DNA of 10,722 nt from contig CALFLU010000068.1 in NCBI GenBank assembly GCA_937880125.1, forward strand, positions 1 to 10,722, written 5' to 3'. Each line of letters opens with the position of its first letter. Within the stretch, counting starts at the first letter, position 1. Source of the DNA: an uncultured Eubacteriaceae bacterium. GTDB taxonomy: Bacteria; Bacillota; Clostridia; Eubacteriales; UBA1433. Of the stretch, positions 1 to 6,541 are shown one piece after another. The notes under the pieces were generated by a model. The model was not told where the DNA came from. It saw nothing but the letters and a program-made list of their open reading frames with translations, and made no database searches. The translations under genes were made by a program, and so were the position numbers.

Positions 1-1105
1 AACTTGAGAATAATCTTCTATAACCTTCATCTTGTTTTGCTGAATCAACAGATGCCGCCTCGCTTTGCGGCTCGGTGCGTTCGGCAGGTTGTGCTTCAAT
101 CGGCTCCGAGACAGCCTCATCGGCACCGGCGCCTTGCATCTCTGTCGGTGCATCTGCCGTTGTTTGGGCATCTTCGGCAAGCGGCATGTCTTCATCTGTA
201 TGGTCATATTCGGCGATAAATTGTGTATCGGTAATAATTTCTTGCATATACAACGTGGCCTCGTCGGGCAAATCAGCGCCGCGTTGGCTCAAAACTTCTT
301 CGTACAGTTCGTCGATGGTGGGCATCGGCATGGTTTTATAGGTATCGCCCTCGCCGTCAATGCGATATTGGCTGTCTTCGTATTGCTGTTCAATGGTGCT
401 TTGTCCGATAGTCGGACTTTCGGTGCTGTCTGCGTCTTCAATGAAGCGCAAAATTTCTTGGTGCTCGCTTTCTGCGGCTTGCTTGTCTTCTTCGCTCAAC
501 TCCACCGGTTCGGGTACAACTTCGTTTTCAAAGGGCTCTTCGGTTTCTTGAACCGCGCTCATGGCCTCGGCCAAAGAGGCAGTGGAAGAAGGCAGTTCTT
601 CTGCGGGCGTCTGTGCAAGATCAGTGGCGGCGACTTTTTCGCGTTTGGGTGAAAAGAGCGTTGCACTGATAAAGGTAACCAACATCAACATTGCAATGTA
701 GCCTACGGCAAATACGGGAAAGGAAAGCGTGATGTGGTGCAGCAAAAACGCCGCTGGCTTCAACCAAAACAAGAGGGGTGCCCCAAAGGAATAAAACAGC
801 AGCCAGGGATTGGCGGTGAGCTCTTGCGTGCGGGTCAAAATAAGATAGGTGATAAGATATAAAAGAATAGGCAAGATTGCCAAAAAGGCAAAACCGAATT
901 TTTTACCAATACCCGCTTTGCGTGCGTGCTTGCCATAATGCATACCCACCAAAAACCACAAAAGGACAGAGCCTGCAAAAAACAAGGCGTGGACGGTTTG
1001 GGATGCGGGGGAGAACTGAAATAAAACGGCGCATAATATATAGTATAAAACATTTCCAATCAAAGCCATGGACAACATGGAAACGGTTTTGGTTTTTCTT
1101 GTCAT
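1..1105 (-). CDS. Multi-pass membrane protein with long acidic tail, unknown function (partial, runs off left edge)
   Basis: No family recognised. The gene starts at an ATG complementary to 1103-1105, preceded by a strong AAAGGAGA ribosome binding site at about 1111-1118, and stays open for 368 codons to the window edge, so its C-terminus is missing. Residues 1-8 are basic (MTRKTK). Hydrophobic segments lie at about 10-30, 38-57, 70-91 and 128-151, with a further hydrophobic, proline- and tryptophan-containing stretch at about 101-122 that may be a re-entrant or fifth segment. The basic loops GKHARKAGIGKK (58-69) and SPKREK (152-157) fit a four-pass topology with both ends in the cytoplasm. 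From about 160 on the protein is low-complexity and very rich in Glu, Asp, Ala, Pro, Gln and Ser, with almost no hydrophobic runs, so probably disordered. Only 24 bases separate it from the parB stop, so it is likely the third gene of the parAB operon. A link to chromosome segregation is inferred from position only. Confidence 0.85.
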   Translation of the reverse strand, partial: MTRKTKTVSMLSMALIGNVLYYILCAVLFQFSPASQTVHALFFAGSVLLWFLVGMHYGKHARKAGIGKKFGFAFLAILPILLYLITYLILTRTQELTANPWLLFYSFGAPLLFWLKPAAFLLHHITLSFPVFAVGYIAMLMLVTFISATLFSPKREKVAATDLAQTPAEELPSSTASLAEAMSAVQETEEPFENEVVPEPVELSEEDKQAAESEHQEILRFIEDADSTESPTIGQSTIEQQYEDSQYRIDGEGDTYKTMPMPTIDELYEEVLSQRGADLPDEATLYMQEIITDTQFIAEYDHTDEDMPLAEDAQTTADAPTEMQGAGADEAVSEPIEAQPAERTEPQSEAASVDSAKQDEGYRRLFSS

Positions 1106-1110
1106 AAAAA

Positions 1111-1118
1111 TCTCCTTT
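1111..1118 (-). promoter_or_regulatory. Strong ribosome binding site of the membrane-protein gene
   Basis: On the minus strand the sequence AAAGGAGA lies five bases before the ATG at 1105. It fixes the start of a gene whose reading frame runs off the left edge, and supports translation of this gene from the parAB transcript. Confidence 0.75.
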
Positions 1119-1129
1119 GTGGGAAAAAA

Positions 1130-1993
1130 TTAATTGTCTGCAAGGGTTTTAAGCGATTCAATCAGGCGCTCTCTATCGTCTGCGTCATAATATTCCAAAA
1201 CAATCTTGCCCTGTTTGCCCGCGGTGTTAATGAGCACCTTGCGGCCCAACAACTCACCAAGCTCCGCTTCCAGAGCAGTATGGTTGCTTTCTTTGGCGGT
1301 GGGTTTGTCGGCGGCGGGTTTGGAAAGATCCCGCACCAATGTCTCCGCTTGTCGCACAGACAATTGGTTTTTGACCATTTGGTTCAATGCCTTGGTGCGT
1401 GCAACTCCCAAAGGAAGCGAAAGCAGTGCACGGGCATGACCGGGGGTTATTTTTTCTTTCAACAGATAGTCTTGTTCCTCTTTGGACAAGCTCAAAAGAC
1501 GCAGTGTATTGGTCACGGCAGTGCGGCTGATGCCCAGCGTGGCTGCCAAGGATTCGTGGGTCAGACCGAACTGGTCAATGAGCATTTGGTAGGTGGCGGC
1601 TTTTTCCAGGTCGTGCAAATCCTGCCGCTGCAAGTTTTCGACAAGGGAAATGGCCAGCACTTCCTCGTCGCTGTAAGGCCGAACAATGGCAGGTATGCTT
1701 TGCAACCCTGCCATGGAGGCGGCGCGCCAGCGGCGTTCGCCTGCAACAATCATATACATCCCTCTGCCGCGGTCTACCACAATCAGAGGTTGTAAAACAC
1801 CGTGTGTTTCGATGGATTTGCTCAATTCTTCTATTTTATCGTCTTCAAATACTTTTCGCGGTTGGTTGGGATTGGGCTTGATGTGATCAATGGCCAACTG
1901 CTGCACAAGGCCGGCATCGGCCTCGGGTGTTTCGTGTGAATAATAGGGAATCAGGGCATCCAACCCCTTGCCCAAAACAGAATTATTTTTCAT
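1130..1993 (-). CDS. parB: ParB/Spo0J family chromosome-partitioning protein
   Basis: ParB binds parS sites, clamps and slides on DNA using CTP, loads SMC condensin and stimulates ParA ATPase. The 287-residue protein has the short N-terminal ParA-interaction segment (LGKGLDALI, 7-15), the CTP-binding motif GERRWRAA (85-92), the ENLQRQDL box (119-126), a helix-turn-helix at about 144-169 (LTHESLAATLGISRTAV), the GHARALLSL stretch (185-193), and a C-terminal dimerisation domain after a Lys/Ala/Pro-rich linker (about 224-240). This is the normal length for chromosomal ParB. The two tandem ATGs at 1996 and 1993 follow a GGGAGG site; the second has the better spacing (about 6 bases) and is chosen. 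The frame stays open further upstream but that extension lies inside parA and lacks ParB similarity. The start overlaps the parA 3' end by 11 bases, suggesting translational coupling. The nearby parS sites favour ParB over its paralogue Noc. Confidence 0.96.
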   Translation of the reverse strand: MKNNSVLGKGLDALIPYYSHETPEADAGLVQQLAIDHIKPNPNQPRKVFEDDKIEELSKSIETHGVLQPLIVVDRGRGMYMIVAGERRWRAASMAGLQSIPAIVRPYSDEEVLAISLVENLQRQDLHDLEKAATYQMLIDQFGLTHESLAATLGISRTAVTNTLRLLSLSKEEQDYLLKEKITPGHARALLSLPLGVARTKALNQMVKNQLSVRQAETLVRDLSKPAADKPTAKESNHTALEAELGELLGRKVLINTAGKQGKIVLEYYDADDRERLIESLKTLADN

Positions 1994-2735
1994 CATCACC
2001 CTCCCTTTCCAGCAATTCTTCCGCCAAAGACATGTAGGCCTTGGCGCCTGAGGAGGATTCGTCATAATAGATGACGGGTTTTCCGAAACTGGGAGACTCG
2101 GCGATTTTGACATTGCGCGGAATAATAGCATTGAACACTTTTTCACGGAAATAGCGCTTGACTTCGGCGGCAACCTGCATAGAAAGGTTGGTTCGACTGT
2201 CAAACATCGTCAATACTATCCCCACAATGTCCAAAGCGGGATTGAGTCCGCGTTTGACCAGGTTGATGGTATTGATTAAATTGCTCACGCCTTCCAGGGC
2301 ATAGTATTCACATTGAATCGGCACAATAATGCCCTCGGAAGCTGCCAGAGAATTGATGGAAATCAAACCCAAAGAGGGCGGGCAGTCGATTAAAATATAA
2401 TCAAAAGAATCGCGCAGAGGTGAGAGTGCTTTTTTTAACACCAATTCAATTTCGGCACCCGCCAGTCTGGAATTGGCGGGAACGAGCATCAAATTGGCAT
2501 AAGCGGTGGGCAATACGGCTTTTTCCATATCTAACTGACCGCATAAAACATCATAAAGCGTCTTGGCACCCCGATCCGCCTTCAAATTCAGTCCGGTTGT
2601 CAGGTTGCCCTGTGCATCGGCGTCCACGACGAGGACTTTTTTGCCGAGTTTTGCAATGCCTGCACCGAGATTGGTGGTAGTGGCGGTCTTGCCGACGCCG
2701 CCCTTTTGATTAAAAACGCAGTAAATCTTTGCCAT
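1983..2735 (-). CDS. parA: ParA/Soj family chromosome-partitioning ATPase
   Basis: ParA is a deviant-Walker ATPase that dimerises with ATP, binds DNA non-specifically and moves ParB-parS complexes; in Bacillus the homologue Soj also acts on DnaA. The 250-residue protein shows the deviant Walker A motif KGGVGKT (11-17) with the signature lysine, Walker A' VVDADAQGN (36-44), Walker B LIDCPPSLG (115-123), and the C-terminal IPRNVKIAESPSFGKP segment (205-220) typical of chromosomal ParA. It has no N-terminal helix-turn-helix, as expected for the chromosomal type. Tandem ATGs lie at 2738 and 2735. The GGAGG ribosome site is only two bases from the first and five from the second, and MAKI is the usual ParA beginning, so 2735 is preferred. 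It is the first gene of the operon parA-parB-membrane protein, with its promoter at 2765-2793 and two parS sites just upstream. Confidence 0.97.
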   Translation of the reverse strand: MAKIYCVFNQKGGVGKTATTTNLGAGIAKLGKKVLVVDADAQGNLTTGLNLKADRGAKTLYDVLCGQLDMEKAVLPTAYANLMLVPANSRLAGAEIELVLKKALSPLRDSFDYILIDCPPSLGLISINSLAASEGIIVPIQCEYYALEGVSNLINTINLVKRGLNPALDIVGIVLTMFDSRTNLSMQVAAEVKRYFREKVFNAIIPRNVKIAESPSFGKPVIYYDESSSGAKAYMSLAEELLEREGDDEK

Positions 2736-2764
2736 CATTTCCTCCGCTGTTTTGCGATGGTTTT

Positions 2765-2793
2765 ATTCTAACACACATCCCTGTAAAAATAAA
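2765..2793 (-). promoter_or_regulatory. Probable sigma-A promoter of the parAB operon (extended -10)
   Basis: On the minus strand a -10 element TAGAAT (complement of 2765-2770) is preceded by TGT, giving an extended TGn -10. Seventeen bases upstream is a poor -35, TTTATT (complement of 2788-2793), as often seen with extended -10 elements. Transcription would begin near 2758, about 23 bases before the parA start. The parS sites lie immediately upstream, so ParB bound there could affect this promoter. Pattern match only. Confidence 0.55.
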
Positions 2794-2806
2794 ACCATAA
2801 ATTTGA

Positions 2807-2822
2807 TGTTTCACGTGAAACC
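2807..2822. promoter_or_regulatory. parS site 1 (15 of 16 bases match)
   Basis: TGTTTCACGTGAAACC matches the Bacillota parS consensus TGTTTCACGTGAAACA at all but the last base. parS is the palindromic loading site of ParB. It lies between the divergent parA and rlmH promoters, 26 bases centre to centre from the second site. Confidence 0.93.
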
Positions 2823-2832
2823 CTCGGTTAAA

Positions 2833-2848
2833 TGTTTCACGTGAAACA
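2833..2848. promoter_or_regulatory. parS site 2 (perfect 16-base palindrome)
   Basis: TGTTTCACGTGAAACA is a perfect match to the canonical parS palindrome. It ends 13 bases before the rlmH -35 element at 2862. A ParB clamp loaded here could spread over both the parA and the rlmH promoters. Identity rests on an exact match to a well-established motif next to parA and parB. Confidence 0.97.
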
Positions 2849-2861
2849 TGAAGAAAGGTAT

Positions 2862-2890
2862 TTGACAAAGGCAGGGGATAGTGCTTAAAT
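2862..2890 (+). promoter_or_regulatory. Sigma-A promoter of rlmH
   Basis: A consensus -35 TTGACA (2862-2867) is followed after 17 bases by TTAAAT (2885-2890), itself preceded by TGC, an extended -10. Transcription would begin near 2897. That places the AAGGA at 2894-2898 at or before the transcript start, which argues against the upstream TTG (2903) as the rlmH start codon. Confidence 0.75.
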
Positions 2891-2923
2891 AAGAAGGAAA
2901 TTTTGAGCGTTGGCGGGTGCAAA

Positions 2924-3376
2924 ATGGCTAAAATCACGGTGCTTTGCGTGGGTAGGCTAAAAGAAACGTATTGGACAAATGCCTGTGCGGAATATGAAAA
3001 AAGATTGCGCAGGTATTGTGATTTGCAAATCATTGAGATAAAAGAGTCTTTTTCCGACGATGTTATAGAAGAATCCAAACGCCTGCTGAAAAAAATACCT
3101 GACCATGCCTTTGTCGTTGTCTGCGATGTGGCAGGGGCGGCACAAGACAGTTTGCAGTGGGCTGCAATGGTGCAGGAAGCAACGGAGCAGAACGGAAAAG
3201 AAATTGTGTTTGTAATAGGCGGATCCAACGGCATCGACCCCTCGGTTGTCTCGCGCGCGCAAGAAAGAGTGTCTTTTTCCAAGATGACCTTTCCGCACCA
3301 GCTCTTTCGGGTTGTGTTGCTGGAACAGCTGTACAGAGCGTTTAAAATCATGAAAAATGAAAAATATCATAAATAA
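2924..3376 (+). CDS. rlmH: 23S rRNA (pseudouridine1915-N3)-methyltransferase RlmH
   Basis: RlmH is a small SPOUT-fold, SAM-dependent methyltransferase that methylates pseudouridine 1915 in helix 69 of 23S rRNA on assembled 70S ribosomes. The 150-residue product begins MAKITVLCVGRLKETYW, matching the family N-terminus, carries the trefoil-knot SAM-binding stretch VFVIGGSNGID at about residues 101-111, and ends with the family signature SFSKMTFPHQ...LLEQLYRAFKIM...YHK. Length is close to the usual 155-160 residues. The frame is open to a TTG at 2903, which would add seven residues absent from relatives. The ATG at 2924 is chosen because of homology, a GGCGG-like ribosome site seven bases before it, and the likely transcript start near 2897. 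rlmH is divergent from parA. No terminator follows, so transcription may continue into the MATE gene. Confidence 0.96.
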   Translation: MAKITVLCVGRLKETYWTNACAEYEKRLRRYCDLQIIEIKESFSDDVIEESKRLLKKIPDHAFVVVCDVAGAAQDSLQWAAMVQEATEQNGKEIVFVIGGSNGIDPSVVSRAQERVSFSKMTFPHQLFRVVLLEQLYRAFKIMKNEKYHK

Positions 3377-3520
3377 AAAATCTTTGCGCCGATATCTGGT
3401 GCAACATCAGCTGCGCAGCACCACGCGCTATGACGCAGGCAAACAGCCGGCGGCAGAGTGTTTGCAATGCAGGCAGTTGCACGCACGTAGTATAAACATT
3501 ATTTGACACAGGAACAACAT
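3377..3520 (+). other. Structured intergenic region before the MATE gene (hairpins)
   Basis: This gap has no convincing gene and no T-run terminator, but several self-complementary segments. TGGTGC (3397-3402) can pair with GCACCA (3418-3423), and the same GGTGC can instead pair with GCGCC (3386-3390), so the two hairpins exclude each other. GCTGCGCAGC (3410-3419) is a perfect palindrome. GTGTTTGCAA (3458-3467) can pair with TTGCACGCAC (3477-3486) with one wobble and one mismatch around a 9-base loop. A TATAAA at 3491-3496 could be a -10 element, but no good -35 accompanies it; if it is used, the hairpins would not be in the transcript. No known riboswitch class was recognised. Confidence 0.4.
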
Positions 3521-4894
3521 ATGCAATCTTCATCAAGCTACTACAATAAAAAAACATTTTATTCCGTGATGCTGGGGCTGGCTGTTCCCATTGCGCTGCA
3601 GCATTTGATTTCCATATCGCTGAACACGATTGACACCATTATGATCGGCTCCTTCGGGGAATCGGCTGTGGCGGCGGTGGGCATCAGCAATCGCATCTAT
3701 TTTTTCTTTGTCATGGTCACCTTTGGCATTTACAGTGGCATGAGTGTGTTTACGGCGCAATACTGGGGAAATAAAGATATCAAAAACGTAAAAAACATGC
3801 TGGGTATGGAGTTGAGTCTGGGCATTGGCGCATCACTCGTTTTTCTCCTTGTTATCAGCATGTTTCCGCAAACGTTGATTTCTTTGTTTATCAAAGACCC
3901 TGTTGTCATTGAATTGGGGCAGGACTATATCAGCATTGTGGTTTTCAGCTATTTGTTTACGGCCATCTCCTTTGCCATCTCTTTTACCATGCGCTCTGTG
4001 GGCAATGTAAAAATGCCGCTGCTGATCAATGCAAGCTGCGTGCTGATTAATACGCTGTTGAATTATATTTGGATATTCGGTCATTTGGGGTTCGATGCCA
4101 TGGGGGTGCGCGGTGCAGCCTGGGCAACGCTGGTGGCGCGAATGGTTGAATGCACTTGTTTTGTGCTCTATTTAACGAAGAAAAACAATAACATCCTTCT
4201 CTTTAAAGTCAAGGACTTGTTTCAATGGACCTTTTCGATGTTGCGGCAAAAACTGAAAGTCGCCTTGCCGGTTCTTGTCAACGAAGTGGTGTGGTCGCTG
4301 GGCATTACCATGACCCACGTGGCCTATGGTCTTTTGGGCACCGGGGCTGTGGCAGCGGTGCAGGTGGGCACCACGGTACTGGGCATTTTTGAAGCGGGCT
4401 TTTTTGGCATCGGCAATGCCTGTGCCGTGATGTTGGGCAATGAAATCGGAAGAGAAAACTATGCGCTCACGGAAAAATACGCAAAAAAATACATTTCGGT
4501 CATGATTATCTTTGGCATCATCATGGGCGCAATGTTGATCTTATTAAGAGGACCCATCATCGGTCTGTTTGATTTGGGCACAGCCACGGTGGAGTCGATT
4601 TATTATATTTTGTTTGTTTTGGGAGCCTATATTCCTTTGTCCATGCTCAGCTATTTGCTGTTTATCGGTGTTTTGCGTTCAGGGGGCGATACAAGATTTT
4701 GTATGGTGTTGGAGATGATTACCATTTGGGGATATGTGGTGCCCATTGCCTTTATTGCCGTATTGGTTTTGCGCTTGCCCGTCTATGGCGTCATGGCACT
4801 GATTAATTTTGAACACGTCCTCAAGTTGATTTTCTTGTTTCCGCGGTACAGATCCAAAAAATGGATTAAAAATCTCGTAAAAGACGGTCATTAA
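3521..4894 (+). CDS. MATE family efflux transporter
   Basis: MATE proteins export cationic drugs, toxins or metabolites across the cytoplasmic membrane in exchange for Na+ or H+. The 457-residue product has the usual length and an all-helical pattern compatible with 12 membrane segments in two six-helix halves. Typical family features are the first helix PIALQHLISISLNTIDTIMIG, the GESAVAAVGISNRIYFF loop and helix 2, AQYWGNKD at the helix 2-3 turn, and the equivalent second-half stretch GTGAVAAVQVGTT. The C-terminus is short and basic (YRSKKWIKNLVKDGH). The ATG at 3521 has an AGGA ribosome site at 3510-3513; an in-frame TTG at 3503 would put that site inside the gene and is rejected. It lies 144 bases after rlmH. 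Its stop codon overlaps the ung stop on the other strand. The substrate cannot be told from sequence. Confidence 0.93.
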   Translation: MQSSSSYYNKKTFYSVMLGLAVPIALQHLISISLNTIDTIMIGSFGESAVAAVGISNRIYFFFVMVTFGIYSGMSVFTAQYWGNKDIKNVKNMLGMELSLGIGASLVFLLVISMFPQTLISLFIKDPVVIELGQDYISIVVFSYLFTAISFAISFTMRSVGNVKMPLLINASCVLINTLLNYIWIFGHLGFDAMGVRGAAWATLVARMVECTCFVLYLTKKNNNILLFKVKDLFQWTFSMLRQKLKVALPVLVNEVVWSLGITMTHVAYGLLGTGAVAAVQVGTTVLGIFEAGFFGIGNACAVMLGNEIGRENYALTEKYAKKYISVMIIFGIIMGAMLILLRGPIIGLFDLGTATVESIYYILFVLGAYIPLSMLSYLLFIGVLRSGGDTRFCMVLEMITIWGYVVPIAFIAVLVLRLPVYGVMALINFEHVLKLIFLFPRYRSKKWIKNLVKDGH

Positions 4895-5568
4895 AGATTG
4901 GGAATTTGCCAGTCGATGGCAGCATAGCCTTTGTCGGTTAAAAAGGCATTGGCTTTTGAAAAATGCTTGCAGCCAAAAAAACCGCGATGTGCCGAAAGCG
5001 GACTTGGGTGCGGTGCTTTGAGAATCAGATGGTGTTTTTCGGTGATGAAAGGCGCCTTGGATTGGGCAAAGGCACCCCACAGCAAAAACACAATGGGGTT
5101 CGGGGAACGATTGAGCAAAAAAATTACATTATTTGTAAAATTTTCCCATCCCATCATGCGGTGTGACGCCGCGCGATGGGCACGAACAGTGAGCACGGCA
5201 TTTAACAATAGCACGCCCTGCTTTGCCCAGGGAGTCAAGTCACCGTTGTTGGGGATATAGCAACCAAGGTCGCTTTGCAGCTCTTTGTAGATGTTTTGCA
5301 GTGAAGGGGGAACAACAACACCTTGGCGGACCGAAAAACACAACCCGTGTGCCTGGTTGGGCTCGTGATAAGGGTCTTGGCCGATGATGACAACGCGGGT
5401 GTCGGCATATGCCGTGAGGTGCAGCGCATTAAAAATGTCGTACATATCAGGGTAGACTACGGTTGTTTTGTACTCTTGTGCCAGAAAGCGGCGCAGTTTT
5501 TGATAATAATCTTTTTTAAATTCTTCCGCCAAAAGCGCTTGCCAATCGTTTTGAAAATGCAGTGACAT
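4891..5568 (-). CDS. ung: Uracil-DNA glycosylase, family 1
   Basis: Ung removes uracil from DNA arising by cytosine deamination or dUTP misincorporation, leaving an abasic site as the first step of base excision repair. The 225-residue protein has all family-1 signatures: the water-activating loop GQDPYH (63-68, catalytic Asp65), the PPSL stretch (87-90), LLLNAVLTV (120-128) with the uracil-recognising Asn123, and the HPSPLSAHRGFFG segment (187-199) with catalytic His187 and the intercalating Leu191. Length is typical. The ATG at 5568 is preceded by GAGG seven bases upstream. The 3' end overlaps the MATE gene by four bases (TTAA gives a stop on both strands). It is divergent from nfo, whose product acts on the abasic sites Ung makes. 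Confidence 0.97.
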   Translation of the reverse strand: MSLHFQNDWQALLAEEFKKDYYQKLRRFLAQEYKTTVVYPDMYDIFNALHLTAYADTRVVIIGQDPYHEPNQAHGLCFSVRQGVVVPPSLQNIYKELQSDLGCYIPNNGDLTPWAKQGVLLLNAVLTVRAHRAASHRMMGWENFTNNVIFLLNRSPNPIVFLLWGAFAQSKAPFITEKHHLILKAPHPSPLSAHRGFFGCKHFSKANAFLTDKGYAAIDWQIPNL

Positions 5569-5591
5569 AAAAAAACCTCGTTGTTTGTGGC

Positions 5592-5606
5592 GTTATACAG
5601 TATAAT
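5592..5606. promoter_or_regulatory. Palindrome in the ung/nfo divergent promoter region
   Basis: GTTATACAGTATAAT has a perfect 13-base core (TTATAC-A-GTATAA) centred on 5599. It contains possible -10 elements for both directions: TATAAT at 5601-5606 towards nfo (and TATAAA at 5606-5611), and TATAAC, complement of 5592-5597, towards ung. TTGTTT sequences occur 19 bases away on each side (5581-5586 for TATAAA; complement of 5617-5622 for TATAAC), a longer spacer than ideal. The symmetry may be a regulator site or simply two overlapping AT-rich promoters. It does not match the Bacillota LexA box (CGAACNNNNGTTCG). Confidence 0.45.
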
Positions 5607-5687
5607 ATAAACGGAAAAACAAAAAAGAACAAGTGGTCGGAGCATCTCAACGAAGCAAAAACGACAAAACAGACAGGAGAAAGAAGC

Positions 5688-6521
5688 ATGATAAAATTAG
5701 GAGCTCACATTTCCATTGCGGCAGGTTTTGCAAAAGCGGCGCAAACGGCGGTGGATATGAAGGCGACAACCTTTCAATATTTTACGCGAAACCCGCGAGG
5801 GGGCGCAGCAAAGGAAATTGACGAACAAGACGTGGCAAAGGCAAAGATGATATTGCAAGAACATCATTTTGCTCCGCTCATTGCCCATGCGCCTTATACG
5901 CTAAATTTGTGTTCGGTGCAAGCCCACGTGCGCGAATTCGGCGACATGATTTTCAGAGAAGACATGCAGCGGCTCAAAATGCTGCCCACCAGCCACTATG
6001 TGTTTCACCCCGGCAGTCGCAAGGAAATGCCTTTGGAAGAGGCGATTGACTTGATTGCGGCCACGATCAACGCCACTATTGAAGACGGAGTAGACAATTT
6101 GATTTTGTTGGAAGGCATGTCGGGCAAAGGCAGCGAAGTGGGCTCGGCCTTTGAAGAATTGAGGCAAATTATCGATCGGGTAATTGATAAAGAAAAGATC
6201 GGTGTTTGTTTGGATACCTGTCATTTGTATTCGGCGGGATATGACATTGTGGGGCATTTGGACGAAGTGTTTGAAGAATTTGACCGTGTGGTAGGGCTTA
6301 GCTATCTCAAGGCGGTGCACATCAATGACAGCATGCATCCTTTGGGTGCGAAAAAAGACCGCCATGCAAAAATCGGCGAAGGAACCATCGGCCTTGAGGC
6401 CATTGTTGCCTTTATCAACCACCCCGTGATAAAGCCGCTGGTCAAGGTATTGGAAACCCCCAATGAAGAGGCAGGGTATGCGGCGGAAATTGAAACGCTG
6501 AAACAGCATTATCGACCATAA
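5688..6521 (+). CDS. nfo: Endonuclease IV (deoxyribonuclease IV, AP endonuclease)
   Basis: Nfo cuts the DNA backbone 5' of abasic sites and removes blocked 3' ends, using three metal ions (Zn) in a TIM barrel; it is the second step of base excision repair. The 277-residue product is of normal length and all nine expected metal ligands are present: His67 (IAHAPY), His107 (VFHPGS), Glu142 (LLEG), Asp176 and His179 (CLDTCH), His211 (VHIND), Asp224 and His226 (DRH) and Glu256 (LETP). The DSMHPLGAKKDRHAKIGEGTIG region (214-235) is the classic family signature. The ATG at 5688 has an AGGAG ribosome site at 5675-5679 with an 8-base spacer. It is divergent from ung and probably cotranscribed with the oxidoreductase gene 20 bases downstream. 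Confidence 0.97.
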   Translation: MIKLGAHISIAAGFAKAAQTAVDMKATTFQYFTRNPRGGAAKEIDEQDVAKAKMILQEHHFAPLIAHAPYTLNLCSVQAHVREFGDMIFREDMQRLKMLPTSHYVFHPGSRKEMPLEEAIDLIAATINATIEDGVDNLILLEGMSGKGSEVGSAFEELRQIIDRVIDKEKIGVCLDTCHLYSAGYDIVGHLDEVFEEFDRVVGLSYLKAVHINDSMHPLGAKKDRHAKIGEGTIGLEAIVAFINHPVIKPLVKVLETPNEEAGYAAEIETLKQHYRP

Positions 6522-6541
6522 AAGAAAAGGCGGTGGAAAAG

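Noticed and set aside
65..652. Long plus-strand open frames in the left 1 kb
   Set aside because: They mirror the minus-strand membrane-protein gene, whose biased composition keeps opposite frames open; no ribosome site or recognisable domain supports them.
1997..2203. N-terminal extension of the parB frame
   Set aside because: It lies wholly inside parA, has no ParB similarity, and the well-spaced ribosome site points to the ATG at 1993.
2903..2923. Upstream TTG start for rlmH
   Set aside because: Its AAGGA site falls at or before the predicted transcript start, and the extra seven residues are not found in the family.
2710..3351. Long minus-strand frame across rlmH and the parS region
   Set aside because: It is antisense to rlmH, runs through the parS sites and promoters, and its product resembles no known protein.
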